This document shows, piece by piece, positions 8,193-17,157 of a stretch of 64,000 nucleotides of DNA. Under the pieces are notes generated by a model. The model saw only the letters and a list, made by a program, of their open reading frames with translations. It made no database searches and had not been told where the DNA came from. The translations under genes were made by a program, and so were the position numbers. Position 1 is the first letter of the stretch. Each line of letters begins with the position of its first letter. Source of the stretch: JANSYP01 sp039184415 (lineage in GTDB: Bacteria; Pseudomonadota; Alphaproteobacteria; Rhodobacterales; Rhodobacteraceae); contig JBCDBB010000001.1 of the NCBI GenBank assembly GCA_039184415.1, positions 1-64,000 of the forward strand, given 5' to 3'.

Positions 8193-10006
8193 TCAGCCGA
8201 CCGGCTCACCATCGTCACGCCTTTCAGCAATGACCGCGGAGCGTGAGGGCGCAGTGCCATCGGGCCAGACACTATCTTCGTCGCCAGGTTGCTGAACACC
8301 CACGAACATCGTGCGACGATCGTCAGACTAAGCGAGGCGGTGATTTTCGCAGTCCTTGGGACCGGTCAGGAACCGGGCGGTCTCGCGCTAGAGAAGATCG
8401 CCAGCGAGCATCTGCTCGTTGCCCATCCCATCGAAGTCGCCTTCGTTGCTGTCATTGCCATCGGTCTGGATTCAGACGAAACCCTTTCTGTCGAAGTCCG
8501 TCCCGTCGGGCACGTTGAACATGTTGCCCAGCGTAGAGTTCGAAGACCCGGCATAGGCCTCCCAGTGCACCTCCAGGTTGCCGGTCATCAGGCACGATCC
8601 CAAGCGAAACCATCGGCCGTGTGGTCCTCACAGTCGGGACGCCCGCGCACAATCTGGCCGCAATTATTGGCCTCGCGCGGGTTCGGGCCGCTGACCGGCG
8701 TCTCATCGCGACCCGCATCGGGGCGCAGGCCCCCCGCGCGGGTTGTTGGTCGGGGAGCAATAGGCATCTGCAGCCGCCGGATTCACCAAGATCCACTCGG
8801 GACGATCCGTCGTTGTCGCACCGATCGCGGAGTCGGCCTTGCGCGCGAAGATCAGGATTTCAGGCATCTCCATACCCTTGGTCTCCGGTGTCAGCGGCCA
8901 CGCGCCGGTCATGTCGTCGTTGATCCTGGCGACTTAGAGCGAGCCATCGTCCAGCAGGCATTGGGTGGACTCGCCCGGCGTATGGGCGCCGTTGGATACG
9001 GGGCAATAGCTGACCTCTCCGCGCTCATAATCGCTAAGATAGACGACTACGCGGCTGCTTTCGGCGATGAAGGCTTCGGCATTCGCGTGCTTGAGGCGGC
9101 CTGGACCAGTGTGTTTTACCGGCGGGCGACGGGACTGGCCGGGTCTATCTCGGCCACCCGGCCAAAGCGATGCGGCTCGTTGGGGTTCTTCGACGTGTCG
9201 AAGCGCGGATCGAACTCTTCCTAGTGGTAGCGCTCCTTGGTACCGACGTCCTAGCGTGCGTAGCCGTCAACCTGCTGGACCGGCTTCTGGTCTTCTTCCG
9301 CTTCGGTCACGCCGAGATAACCGTTGAAGTTCTCTTCGCAGGTCAGGCAGGAGTCCAAGGGCATCTTGCCGGAAACACAATTGTCAATCGTACCGAGCGA
9401 CTGGGTGCCGGTGGGATCGGCCTCGGTCTTCAGCAGGTCGTGACCGGCAGCAGGGCCTGCGATCTACATCGGCAAGCGGTGGGGGATCATGCGGTTGAGC
9501 GGGCTGTCCTTGACGAGCGCCCAGCCGTCCGGGGTTTCGGTGATTTCCATCACGCTCACGTCCTGGTGATTCTGCAGCTTGGTGACGTTGTCGGCGCCCG
9601 GGGCGACGCCATCCTGACCGGCCGCAAGGTTGAGCTTCGGATTGACGTGCTCGTGGTCGATCACAATCACCTCGCGGGCGTCGACCAGAAAGGTCTCCAT
9701 ACGATCGGTTCTCGCTAAAGATGCGATCAGAGGCTTCGACGGGACCGCCATTCTGGGTCTCATCATTACCGTCGGCATCGGAAAAGAGGCGATTGACCCA
9801 GCACGCGACAACCCTCCTGTTGTAACCTTCGGGCACATGAACAAGATCGTCGGTCTGGATGTCGATCGGGGTGAAGGGGAAGGTTGCGGCGCCTTGCGCC
9901 TGAGCCGATGTCGACTCAGCAGTCCTGTCCCCAAGGCAGCAGCGCCTGAGCCAAAGGCGAGCACCCCTGCAATTGAGCGGCGCCGCGAGATCGCACGTTC
10001 GATCAC
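8193..10006 (-). pseudogene. phoX: PhoX-family alkaline phosphatase, heavily degraded
   Basis: Pieces of a PhoX (DUF839) phosphatase can be followed in order on the minus strand: a Tat-like start with RRRSIAGVLAFGSGAAALG, QTDDLVHVPEGYNRRVVA in a shifted frame, VIDHEHVN, LTCEENFNGYLG, FDPRFDTSKNPNEPHRFGW, EILIFARKA, RPEWILVNP, TNNPRGG, NEQMLAGD, RRTMFVGVQQPGD, and a terminal DDGEPVG before TGA at 8193-8195. In-frame stops occur at 9464, 9251 and 9221 (TAG), 8934 (TAA), 8472 (TGA), and 8388 and 8328 (TAG), with several frameshifts. Intact PhoX is a calcium-dependent periplasmic phosphatase of the phosphate-starvation response. This copy cannot make a working enzyme. Confidence 0.88.
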
Positions 10007-10046
10007 CTAGTCGAAGTCGTTCTCTGCTAGTCGAAGTCATTTTCTG
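10007..10046. repeat. Tandem 20-bp repeat
   Basis: Two adjacent copies of a 20-mer beginning CTAGTCGAAGTC (10007-10026 and 10027-10046) differ at two positions. They lie directly upstream of the degraded phoX start. They could be the remains of an operator, but do not match the PHO box that I know. Confidence 0.6.
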
Positions 10047-10296
10047 CAATTCACGGGAAGTGGTGCTCGTCCCAGCTCAGTTTGGACATGTCGATATCAG
10101 TCGTGAGTACCTCCGGTCGTGTCATTGCGGTTCCTAGACAAGGCACGGGTTTAGGGTGGGGGCTCCGTGAAACTGAGATGACGGAGACGGCCTGTTTGTG
10201 CCGGACCCGTGACTTTTCTCGTCGGATGGTAATCGACTGGTTGAAGCCTACTGATCCGCGGGGACCGCTGCGCTTTTCGAGGATGGACTCGCCATG

Positions 10297-10311
10297 GAAC
10301 AAAAGGGGAAT
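10297..10311 (+). promoter_or_regulatory. Probable LexA (SOS) box upstream of dnaE2
   Basis: GAAC, seven bases, then GAAT lies 35 bases before the dnaE2 start. The alphaproteobacterial LexA site is GAAC-N7-GAAC (or its complement GTTC-N7-GTTC), so this has one mismatch. dnaE2 is a standard SOS gene in this group. Confidence 0.55.
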
Positions 10312-10346
10312 ATACTGAGCTCAGACCCACAGCGATATCGGCCGCC

Positions 10347-13300
10347 ATGACCGTCGAACTGTCTATCATATCGAACTTCACTTTCCTGACAGGTGCATCG
10401 CATGCGGAGGAGTATGCCGCCCGGGCTGCAGAAATCGGGCTGGAAGCGATCGCCATCGCCGATGTGAATTCCGTCGCAGGCATCGTGCGCGCCCATACCG
10501 CTTGCCGCGAGATCGCCCGCCAGCTCGCCGCACGCGCAGCCGCCGAGGCTCGGGACGGTCCCATCGGCCCTCCCCTGCCGCAGGAGCACCCGCACCGGCG
10601 CAGCCCGCTTCTGAGATGCGCCCCGCGGCTTGTGCCTGCCGCCCTGCTTGAAATGGAGGATGGTTTCGCGCTCACCGCCCTGCCCCATGACCGCGCTGCC
10701 TGGGGACGGCTCTGCCGGCTGCTGACCATGGGCCGGCGGCGCGCCGAGAAGGGCACCTGCCGGCTGACGCTTGCCGACCTGCTGGACCATGGCACCGGCC
10801 TCGCCCTCCTGCTCCACCCGCCACAGGCCCTGCCTGGGCCGCGCGGCGCGGACGGATGGCTGCCACAGGCGCAGCGCCTGACGCGCCGCTTTCCCGGTCG
10901 GGTCTTCCTGCGCCTCGCCCCGGTCTATGACGGTCAGGACCGGGCCCGGTTCCGGGCGCAGACCCGGCTCGCCGCCGAGCTTGGAATTCCGACCCTCGCC
11001 TCCGCCGCCCCGATGATGCATGCTGCGCGCCGCCGCAGGCTGGCCGACGTTCTGACCGCAATCCGCACCGGCACCAAGATCGACCAGCTCGGCCTCAGCG
11101 CACTCACCAACGCCGAACGCCGCCTGCGCAGCCCGGCCGAACTCGCCCGCCTGTTCGCCGACCATCCCGACGCAATTGCCCGCGCTGATGCGCTCGCGGC
11201 CGCGCTCACCTTCTCCCTGGATGAGCTGCGCTACGAGTACCCGTCTGAAGCGCAGGGCGGCGAAACCGCCCCCGAACGCCTGACCCGGCTTGCCCATGAG
11301 GGGCTCGCCTGGCGCTATCCCGGCGGCGCGCCGGAACGCGTGCGCCAGCTTCTCGACCATGAGCTCGCGCTCATCGGCAAGCTGAACTACGCGCCCTATT
11401 TCCTCACCGTCCACGATATCGTGGCCTTCGCCCGCTCCCGCGACATCCTCTGCCAGGGCCGGGGCTCCGCCGCCAACTCGGTGGTCTGTTTCTGCCTCGG
11501 CATCACCTCGGTCTCTCCCGAGATCGGCACCATGGTGTTCGAGCGTTTCGTGTCCGAGGCCCGCGACGAGCCCCCCGATATCGACGTCGATTTCGAACAT
11601 GAGCGCCGCGAAGAGGTCATCCAGCATATCTACGAACGCTATGGCCGCGAGCGCGCCGGCCTGACCGCGACCGTGATCCACTATCGCGGCAAGCGGGCGC
11701 TGCGCGAGGTCGGCCGCGCCATGGGCCTGACCGAGGATACGATCAGCGCGCTCTCCTCCCAGCTCTGGGGGTTTTTCTCCGCCGAGGGGCTGGAGGATCA
11801 GCGCCTGCGCGAGATCGGCCTCGACCCCGCCGACCGACGGCTGCAACAGACCCTCGCGCTCGTCCGGGAAATCCAGGGCTTTCCCCGTCATCTCAGCCAG
11901 CATGTCGGCGGTTTCGTGATCACCGAAGGCCGGCTCGACGAACTGGTCCCCGTCGAGAACGCCACCATGGAGGACCGCACCGTCATCTGCTGGGACAAGG
12001 ACGATATCGACGCGCTCGGCATCCTCAAGATCGACGTGCTGGCCCTCGGCATGCTGAGCTGCATCCGCAAGGCCTTCGACCTGATCGACCACCACCACCA
12101 GATCCGCCACCGGCTCTCGACGCTCCCGCCCGAGGACCCCCGCGTCTACGACATGCTCTGCCGCGCGGACGCGATTGGGGTCTTTCAGGTCGAAAGCCGG
12201 GCGCAGATGAACTTTCTGCCCCGGATGAAACCGCGCTGCTTCTACGATCTGGTGATCGAGGTCGCCATCGTCCGCCCAGGCCCGATCCAGGGCGACATGG
12301 TCCACCCCTATCTGCGCCGCCGCAATGGCGAGGAGAAGGTGTCCTTTCCCTCCGACGCGCTCGGCGCAGTGCTGCGCAAGACCCTTGGCGTGCCGCTCTT
12401 TCAGGAACAGGCGATGCAGATCGCCATCGTCGGTGCGGGCTTTGATCCGTCAGAGGCCGACCGGCTCCGACGTTCGCTCGCAACCTTCAAGAAACACGGC
12501 AATGTCAGTGATTTCCGCACCCGCTTTCTGCGCGGCATGGCAAAAAACGGCTATGAAGAGGATTTTGCCGAACGCTGCTTTTCCCAGATCGAAGGATTCG
12601 GCAGTTACGGCTTTCCCGAAAGCCACGCCGCGAGCTTTGCGCTCCTGGTCTATGCCTCGGCCTGGCTGAAATGCCACCATCCCGGGATCTTCGCCTGCGC
12701 GCTGCTGAACTCCCAGCCCATGGGCTTCTATGCGCCCGCGCAGATCGTCCGCGACGCGCGCGAACATGGGGTCGAAGTGCGCCCGGTCTGCGTCAATTCG
12801 AGCTACTGGGACAATGTCATGGAACCCGACGGGCGTGGCGGGCTCGCCCTGCGTCTGGGCTTTCGCCAGATCAAGGCGATGCGCGAAGAAGATGCCGGCT
12901 GGCTCGTCGGTGCCCGCGGCAACGGCTATCGCGCCGTGGCCGATCTCTGGCGGCGGGCGGGGCTGGGCCCGGGCCCGCTCACCACACTGGCCGAGGCCGA
13001 CGCTTTCGCAAGTCTCGGGCTGAGCCGCCGCGAAGCGCTCTGGGAGGCCCGGGCCGTCGCGCCTGACGCCCCGATGCCGCTTTTTGCCGGCGACCTGGAG
13101 GGCGAAGGACCGTCCGAGCCCCTGCCCGCGCTGCCGCCCATGTCAGAAGGCGAGGAGGTGGTGGAGGACTATGTGGCGATGCGGCTGACTCTGCGGCGCC
13201 ATCCCGTGGCACTCCTGCGCCCGCAACTGACCCCCGAGTGGGGCTTCGGCACGCCCGTGCATCACGAGAGTCAGGCACCAAACGCAGGCCCCGATGCCGA

Positions 13301-13454
13301 CAGGGCTCGCGCCGCGTTCGACCGTGCCCATGCCGGGATGGGCGGCGCCCCGCCCTCCAAACCCGACGCGCGCCAGCAGCCGAAGCCGATGCGCTTTCCC
13401 AAACTCATCCGCACCGAGATGTGGGACAAACCGGGCAGCAACCGGCGCAGTTGA
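10347..13454 (+). CDS. dnaE2: Error-prone DNA polymerase DnaE2 (ImuC), C-terminal domain altered
   Basis: 1035 residues. The N-terminal PHP domain starts with ISNFTFLTGASHAEEY, and the C-family polymerase core carries GRGSAANSVVCFCLGITSV, DEPPDIDVDFEHERREEV and the GFPESHAASFALLVYASAW segment. It is the translesion polymerase of SOS mutagenesis and normally works with ImuA and ImuB, which are not adjacent here. After the MRLTLRRHPVALLRPQL element, relatives normally continue into an OB-fold region with VAGLVLVRQRPG. Here that is replaced by a short low-complexity tail ending MWDKPGSNRRS, so the protein lacks that domain. No clear ribosome binding site precedes the ATG, but the start matches the family. 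Confidence 0.93.
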   Translation: MTVELSIISNFTFLTGASHAEEYAARAAEIGLEAIAIADVNSVAGIVRAHTACREIARQLAARAAAEARDGPIGPPLPQEHPHRRSPLLRCAPRLVPAALLEMEDGFALTALPHDRAAWGRLCRLLTMGRRRAEKGTCRLTLADLLDHGTGLALLLHPPQALPGPRGADGWLPQAQRLTRRFPGRVFLRLAPVYDGQDRARFRAQTRLAAELGIPTLASAAPMMHAARRRRLADVLTAIRTGTKIDQLGLSALTNAERRLRSPAELARLFADHPDAIARADALAAALTFSLDELRYEYPSEAQGGETAPERLTRLAHEGLAWRYPGGAPERVRQLLDHELALIGKLNYAPYFLTVHDIVAFARSRDILCQGRGSAANSVVCFCLGITSVSPEIGTMVFERFVSEARDEPPDIDVDFEHERREEVIQHIYERYGRERAGLTATVIHYRGKRALREVGRAMGLTEDTISALSSQLWGFFSAEGLEDQRLREIGLDPADRRLQQTLALVREIQGFPRHLSQHVGGFVITEGRLDELVPVENATMEDRTVICWDKDDIDALGILKIDVLALGMLSCIRKAFDLIDHHHQIRHRLSTLPPEDPRVYDMLCRADAIGVFQVESRAQMNFLPRMKPRCFYDLVIEVAIVRPGPIQGDMVHPYLRRRNGEEKVSFPSDALGAVLRKTLGVPLFQEQAMQIAIVGAGFDPSEADRLRRSLATFKKHGNVSDFRTRFLRGMAKNGYEEDFAERCFSQIEGFGSYGFPESHAASFALLVYASAWLKCHHPGIFACALLNSQPMGFYAPAQIVRDAREHGVEVRPVCVNSSYWDNVMEPDGRGGLALRLGFRQIKAMREEDAGWLVGARGNGYRAVADLWRRAGLGPGPLTTLAEADAFASLGLSRREALWEARAVAPDAPMPLFAGDLEGEGPSEPLPALPPMSEGEEVVEDYVAMRLTLRRHPVALLRPQLTPEWGFGTPVHHESQAPNAGPDADRARAAFDRAHAGMGGAPPSKPDARQQPKPMRFPKLIRTEMWDKPGSNRRS

Positions 13455-13588
13455 CCGCCGGCACTGTCCCGCCCTGCCGCCGCCAGACGCGTCCCAACCG
13501 TGCGCCCGGCGACCGGCCACCGACCCAAGGGATCGCCGACCGCCCACCGGCGACGACGCACCCGGCTGCCGGGACGCGCCGCCCGTCT

Positions 13589-14506
13589 TTACGAGACCGC
13601 CTTGGGCAGGGACGGATCGCTGCCCCATTCCGCCCAGGAGCGATGATAGACCCGCACCCGCGGATAGCCCAGAAGACGCAGCGCGACATAGCTGTGCGCC
13701 GAGGCCAGACCGTTTTCGCAATGCATCGTCACACTCCGGTCCGGGGTCACACCCTGTTCTTCAAAATGCGCGCGCAGATCGTCGGCAGGCAGAAAGCGCT
13801 TGTCACCGTCCAGGTTCTGCGCCCAGGGGATACTGACCGCCCAGGGGATGTGACCCTTCTCAAAAATTCCCGTCGGCCGGACATCGATCAGGACATGGGC
13901 AGGATCCGCGCGACGATCCAGAACGAAATCCGCGGTGGCGAATCGGCGCGGACTGGGCGCTGCCTGGAAGGTGGCACTGTCATGACCTTCGCTCATCTGA
14001 GTGATAGGCCCGTTGGCAGCCTGCCACGCGGTAAAGCCACCATTCAGAAGCGCCACATTCTGGTGTCCAAGATACTCCAGCAGCCAGAACATCCGGGCCG
14101 CATGGAACCCGCCACGGTCGTCATAGAAGATGATCCGGCGGTCGGTGGCGACGCCGAGGTCGCTTAGAAGCGCTTCGATCTCCGGGGTCGATCGCAACGA
14201 CCCGCCGACGGGGCTATGCTCCGCAACGACGGCATTGGGATCGAGATGCCGCGCACCGCGAATATGGCCGGCGTCGAACGCTTCGCGCGGGCGCACATCG
14301 ACCAGAACGATGCCTTCACTGTCCAGGATCGGTCGCAGCGTTTCAACCGGCGAGACCGCACCGATCAGTTCGCCGGGTTCGACCAAAAGATGCGGGTACG
14401 TGTAGCCTGCAGAGCCTAGGCTTTCTGCAAGGGACAGACCCGGCACAGCAGCTGACATCGCCAGGGACATAAGACCAAACTCGCGACGTGTAAGACCATG
14501 TTTCAT
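13589..14506 (-). CDS. Exported two-domain sulfurtransferase (rhodanese)
   Basis: 305 residues from ATG 14506, preceded by GAGGAGG at good spacing. An upstream start in the same frame lacks such a site. The N-terminus has a twin-arginine signal (TRREF, then LMSLAMSAAVPGLSLAES). Two rhodanese domains follow. The first (VLVDVRPREAFDAGHIRGA) has Asp-Asp-Arg-Gly in the active loop and no Cys. The second (LIDVRPTGIFEKGHIPWA) carries the catalytic Cys263 in HCENGLASAH. It probably transfers sulfur from thiosulfate or 3-mercaptopyruvate in the periplasm. It follows the peroxiredoxin gene by 26 bases, so the two are probably cotranscribed. Confidence 0.88.
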   Translation of the reverse strand: MKHGLTRREFGLMSLAMSAAVPGLSLAESLGSAGYTYPHLLVEPGELIGAVSPVETLRPILDSEGIVLVDVRPREAFDAGHIRGARHLDPNAVVAEHSPVGGSLRSTPEIEALLSDLGVATDRRIIFYDDRGGFHAARMFWLLEYLGHQNVALLNGGFTAWQAANGPITQMSEGHDSATFQAAPSPRRFATADFVLDRRADPAHVLIDVRPTGIFEKGHIPWAVSIPWAQNLDGDKRFLPADDLRAHFEEQGVTPDRSVTMHCENGLASAHSYVALRLLGYPRVRVYHRSWAEWGSDPSLPKAVS

Positions 14507-14532
14507 AATTGTTTCCTCCTCATGCAAGCAAG

Positions 14533-15195
14533 CTAGGCCGACCGCTGGCTGACCAGCCGCAGATAGGGCAGCGGAGATTTCCAGCCCTCGGGATAGCGTT
14601 TCCGGGCTTCGTCGTCGGAGACCGAGGGCACGATCACCAGATCCTCGCCCTGCTGCCAGTTTGCCGGGGTGGCCAGTTGGTGGCGCGCGGTCAGCTGCAG
14701 GCTGTCGATGACGCGCAGCACCTCGTTGAAGTCGCGCCCGGTGGTCATCGGGTAGGAAATCGTCAGTTTGATCCGCTTGTCGGGGCCGATCACGAACAGC
14801 GTGCGCGCCGTGGCATTGTCGGCGGCGGTCCGGCCTTCGGCGCGGTCACCGGCATCTGTCGGCAGCATGCCGTAGAGCTTGGCAATGCTCAGATCGGTGT
14901 CGCCGATCAGCGGATAGTTCGGCGCCATGCCGGACGCGATTTCAATATCCGCGGCCCAACTGGCATGATCCGCGACCGGATCGATCGACAGGCCGATGAG
15001 CTTGACACCGCGGCGGTCGAACTCGGGCTTCATGCGGGCGACGACGCCCAGCTCGGTCGTGCAGATCGGGGTGAAATCCTTCGGGTGCGAAAAGAGAACG
15101 CACCAGGCATCGCCGATCCATTCATGAAACCGGATCGGGCCTTGGGTGCTCTGTCCGGTGAAATCCGGTGCAATGCTGTTGATCGAAAGAGGCAT
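14533..15195 (-). CDS. 1-Cys peroxiredoxin (Prx6/AhpC-TSA family)
   Basis: 220 residues. The peroxidatic Cys45 sits in HPKDFTPICTTELG, and the C-terminal extension with VIDSLQLTARHQLATPANW and DEARKRYPEGWK is the Prx6-type dimerisation domain. No resolving Cys is evident, so reduction depends on an external thiol. It reduces hydrogen peroxide and organic hydroperoxides in the cytoplasm. The start at 15195 gives the family N-terminus MPLSINSIAPDF, with AGGATG upstream. The exported rhodanese follows, and a CadC-like regulator lies 154 bases upstream on the same strand. Confidence 0.93.
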   Translation of the reverse strand: MPLSINSIAPDFTGQSTQGPIRFHEWIGDAWCVLFSHPKDFTPICTTELGVVARMKPEFDRRGVKLIGLSIDPVADHASWAADIEIASGMAPNYPLIGDTDLSIAKLYGMLPTDAGDRAEGRTAADNATARTLFVIGPDKRIKLTISYPMTTGRDFNEVLRVIDSLQLTARHQLATPANWQQGEDLVIVPSVSDDEARKRYPEGWKSPLPYLRLVSQRSA

Positions 15196-15349
15196 GGGAC
15201 ATCCTGTTGCTGCTGGTCTCGAACATGGCGCGCGCAAAGCGGCGCGGCCGATGCAAACGACCTAGCAAGGCACGGCCTGCCGATCCTGAAGGAGTTCTGA
15301 AAGAGTCCTGAAACCCAGCCAGTCCCGAGACGAAGACCGGGGATCGTTG

Positions 15350-16549
15350 CTAGGCGACCGCGAGACCGCGCCGCATCCGCCGGAACCGGCGATCTTCGGC
15401 GATGTTCGCAAAGGCCGGGTCGGCGTCCAGCCAATGCACATCGCGCCAGCCATGGTCGAAAAGCTGCTCGAAACACAAAAGAGCACGATCCAATTCGCCG
15501 ATCATGGCAAAGGCCGACGCGTGGTAGATCGCCTGCGCGCTGTTGGTGACGTCGATGTCCCTCATCGTGGCATAGGCGGCCGCAGGCTCGCCCATCAGGG
15601 CCATCAGCACACCCGAAGCCGTGAGCGCACGCGGATCGTTTGGATCGACCGACAGCCGTGTTCTGGCGCGTATCAGAGCGCGTTCGGCGTTGCGCCGGGA
15701 CCGCATCGGATCGTAGGCGGAACACAGACAGGCCGCCTGCAAATAGGCCTTGATGTTCTGCGGATCGAGATCACCGGCCTGCTCGAAAAAGGCCACCGCG
15801 GCGCGGTAGTTTCGGCGCGACATCATCATCCACGCAGCGTGGTGATAGCAGCAGGGATCGCGCGGATCCGTCGCCAGCGCCCTGCCATGCGCCGCCTCGG
15901 CCGCGCGCCAGTGACCGAACGCTCCCAAAGCGTATCCGAGCGCGGAATGAGCCCGCGCACAGCTCGCATCAAGCGCGACGGCCGTCTCGGCTTCCGCTAG
16001 GGCACGGCTGAGCAGGTCGTAGCCTTCCGACCAGTACATGTGGCTGCGCACCAGCGCGATGGCCCGGTCCGACCGCACTGAAGGACACTCCGGCGAAAGA
16101 TCGACAGCTTCCGCGGTCAGTTCCTCGGCCCGCTCGATCGACCCTGCGCCGCAACGCACCAGTTCTGTGCGCGCCTCCAGACAGAGCGCATGGGCCGCGA
16201 GGTTTATCTCCCGCATCGTCCGGGCCGGCGACGTCGGCGCAATACTCGTGATTTCACGAAGAACAGGCGCCATGAGACGATAGCCGCCCCGAGACACGGT
16301 CTCGATCAGGGAGCGATCCGCAAGTTTCCGGCGCAGCTCCGATACGACTTGGGTCAGGCTTTCATCGCTGACGGTCACATCGGGCCAGACGCGGTCCAGC
16401 AACTCAGACCTTGACAGAGTTGCGCCGTCTGCGGCGACCAGGGCATCCAGCAACCGTATCGCACGTGGCGAAAGCTGCTGGACGGAACCGTTCTTTTGCG
16501 CGGTCCGGGCGCCGAAATCGACCCGCCAGCCGCTGATTGAGAGATGCAT
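15350..16549 (-). CDS. Winged-helix regulator with TPR-like sensor domain (CadC/adenylate-cyclase-type layout)
   Basis: 399 residues. An OmpR/PhoB-type winged helix occupies about residues 5-95 (LSPRAIRLLDALVAADGATL, SELLDRVWPDVTVSDESLTQ, ETVSRGGYRLMAPV). The rest is tetratricopeptide-like helical repeats from about residue 115 (AHSALGYALGAFGHWRAAEA, AWMMMSRRNYRAAVAFFEQA). There is no receiver domain and no obvious membrane segment, so it is probably a cytoplasmic DNA-binding protein that senses a ligand or a protein partner through the TPR region. The peroxiredoxin-rhodanese pair downstream is its most likely target, by position only. Confidence 0.85.
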   Translation of the reverse strand: MHLSISGWRVDFGARTAQKNGSVQQLSPRAIRLLDALVAADGATLSRSELLDRVWPDVTVSDESLTQVVSELRRKLADRSLIETVSRGGYRLMAPVLREITSIAPTSPARTMREINLAAHALCLEARTELVRCGAGSIERAEELTAEAVDLSPECPSVRSDRAIALVRSHMYWSEGYDLLSRALAEAETAVALDASCARAHSALGYALGAFGHWRAAEAAHGRALATDPRDPCCYHHAAWMMMSRRNYRAAVAFFEQAGDLDPQNIKAYLQAACLCSAYDPMRSRRNAERALIRARTRLSVDPNDPRALTASGVLMALMGEPAAAYATMRDIDVTNSAQAIYHASAFAMIGELDRALLCFEQLFDHGWRDVHWLDADPAFANIAEDRRFRRMRRGLAVA

Positions 16550-16756
16550 GGAGTTTATCCTGCGGGCATGAAGCGTCCTGAAGTGCGCGGACGCTAGGGC
16601 AACTTGCTTCGAAGTCGACAGTTAAAGATGACATCACGCACGCGTTTGTGACAGCACCGTGAACGGACCAACCCGGCCAGCAGTGTGAAAAACCCGTTAT
16701 CGCCGCAGTCAGCCAAACTCGGCTCGGCTATGGCGGCGCCGAGAGCATCTCTGTTG

Positions 16757-16872
16757 TCAGTCCTCCTGCGGTTCGGCCGCATTTTCGGGCTCTCTCGAAA
16801 CGGTCTCTGGCACCGGAGGGCGCAAACTGAGGGCCTGATGCGGGCGGATCTCGTTGTAGCGCCCAGGCCGGA
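16757..16872 (-). mobile_element. 3' remnant of an IS3-family transposase
   Basis: The minus-strand frame ending at TGA 16757-16759 reads RYNEIRPHQALSLRPPVPE, the hallmark C-terminal end of rve-type integrase transposases of the IS3 group. Nothing upstream in the frame is transposase-like, because it runs into a hexanucleotide repeat. It is a truncated scar, with no inverted repeats recognised. Confidence 0.7.
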
Positions 16873-16930
16873 TGCCAATGACGACCCGGGCGAATGCGAC
16901 GGCGCGGCACAGCCCGTCCTTGAGCCTGTT

Positions 16931-16996
16931 GCCTGCGGCTGCGGCTGCGGCTGCGGCTGCGGCTGCGGCTGCGGCTGCGGCTGCGGCTGCGGCTGC
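16931..16996. repeat. Hexanucleotide microsatellite (GGCTGC)10
   Basis: Ten perfect copies of GGCTGC cover 16937-16996, preceded by one imperfect copy (GCCTGC). All frames through it are open; on the minus strand one frame is poly-alanine. It joins the IS3 relic to the region upstream of the hydrolase gene at 17158. Such tracts change length by replication slippage. Confidence 0.95.
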
Positions 16997-17157
16997 GAAG
17001 TCAGACGACGCGCAAACCTGCCAGACAATCAAAGAAACTGCGCGATCAGGCGAATGCGCAGATTGTTGCCATAACGTCCATTTTTTTCGCCGCGGGGCCA
17101 GTGTTTGAGAGTAGTATCTCGTTGGTCCCGTGAGGAAAAAATGCTTGGGAGGCTGTG

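Noticed and set aside
9221..9466. TAG reassigned to Trp in this genome
   Set aside because: Several decay stops are TAG at Trp positions, but others are TGA or TAA, frameshifts are present too, and intact genes in the window show no internal TAG.
10007..10046. PHO box for phoX
   Set aside because: The tandem 20-mer is in the right place, but lacks the CTGTCAT-type half-sites that I know.
10248..12305. A 685-codon frame antisense to dnaE2
   Set aside because: It is a shadow of the polymerase coding region; it is rich in Asp/Gly/Arg without any domain.
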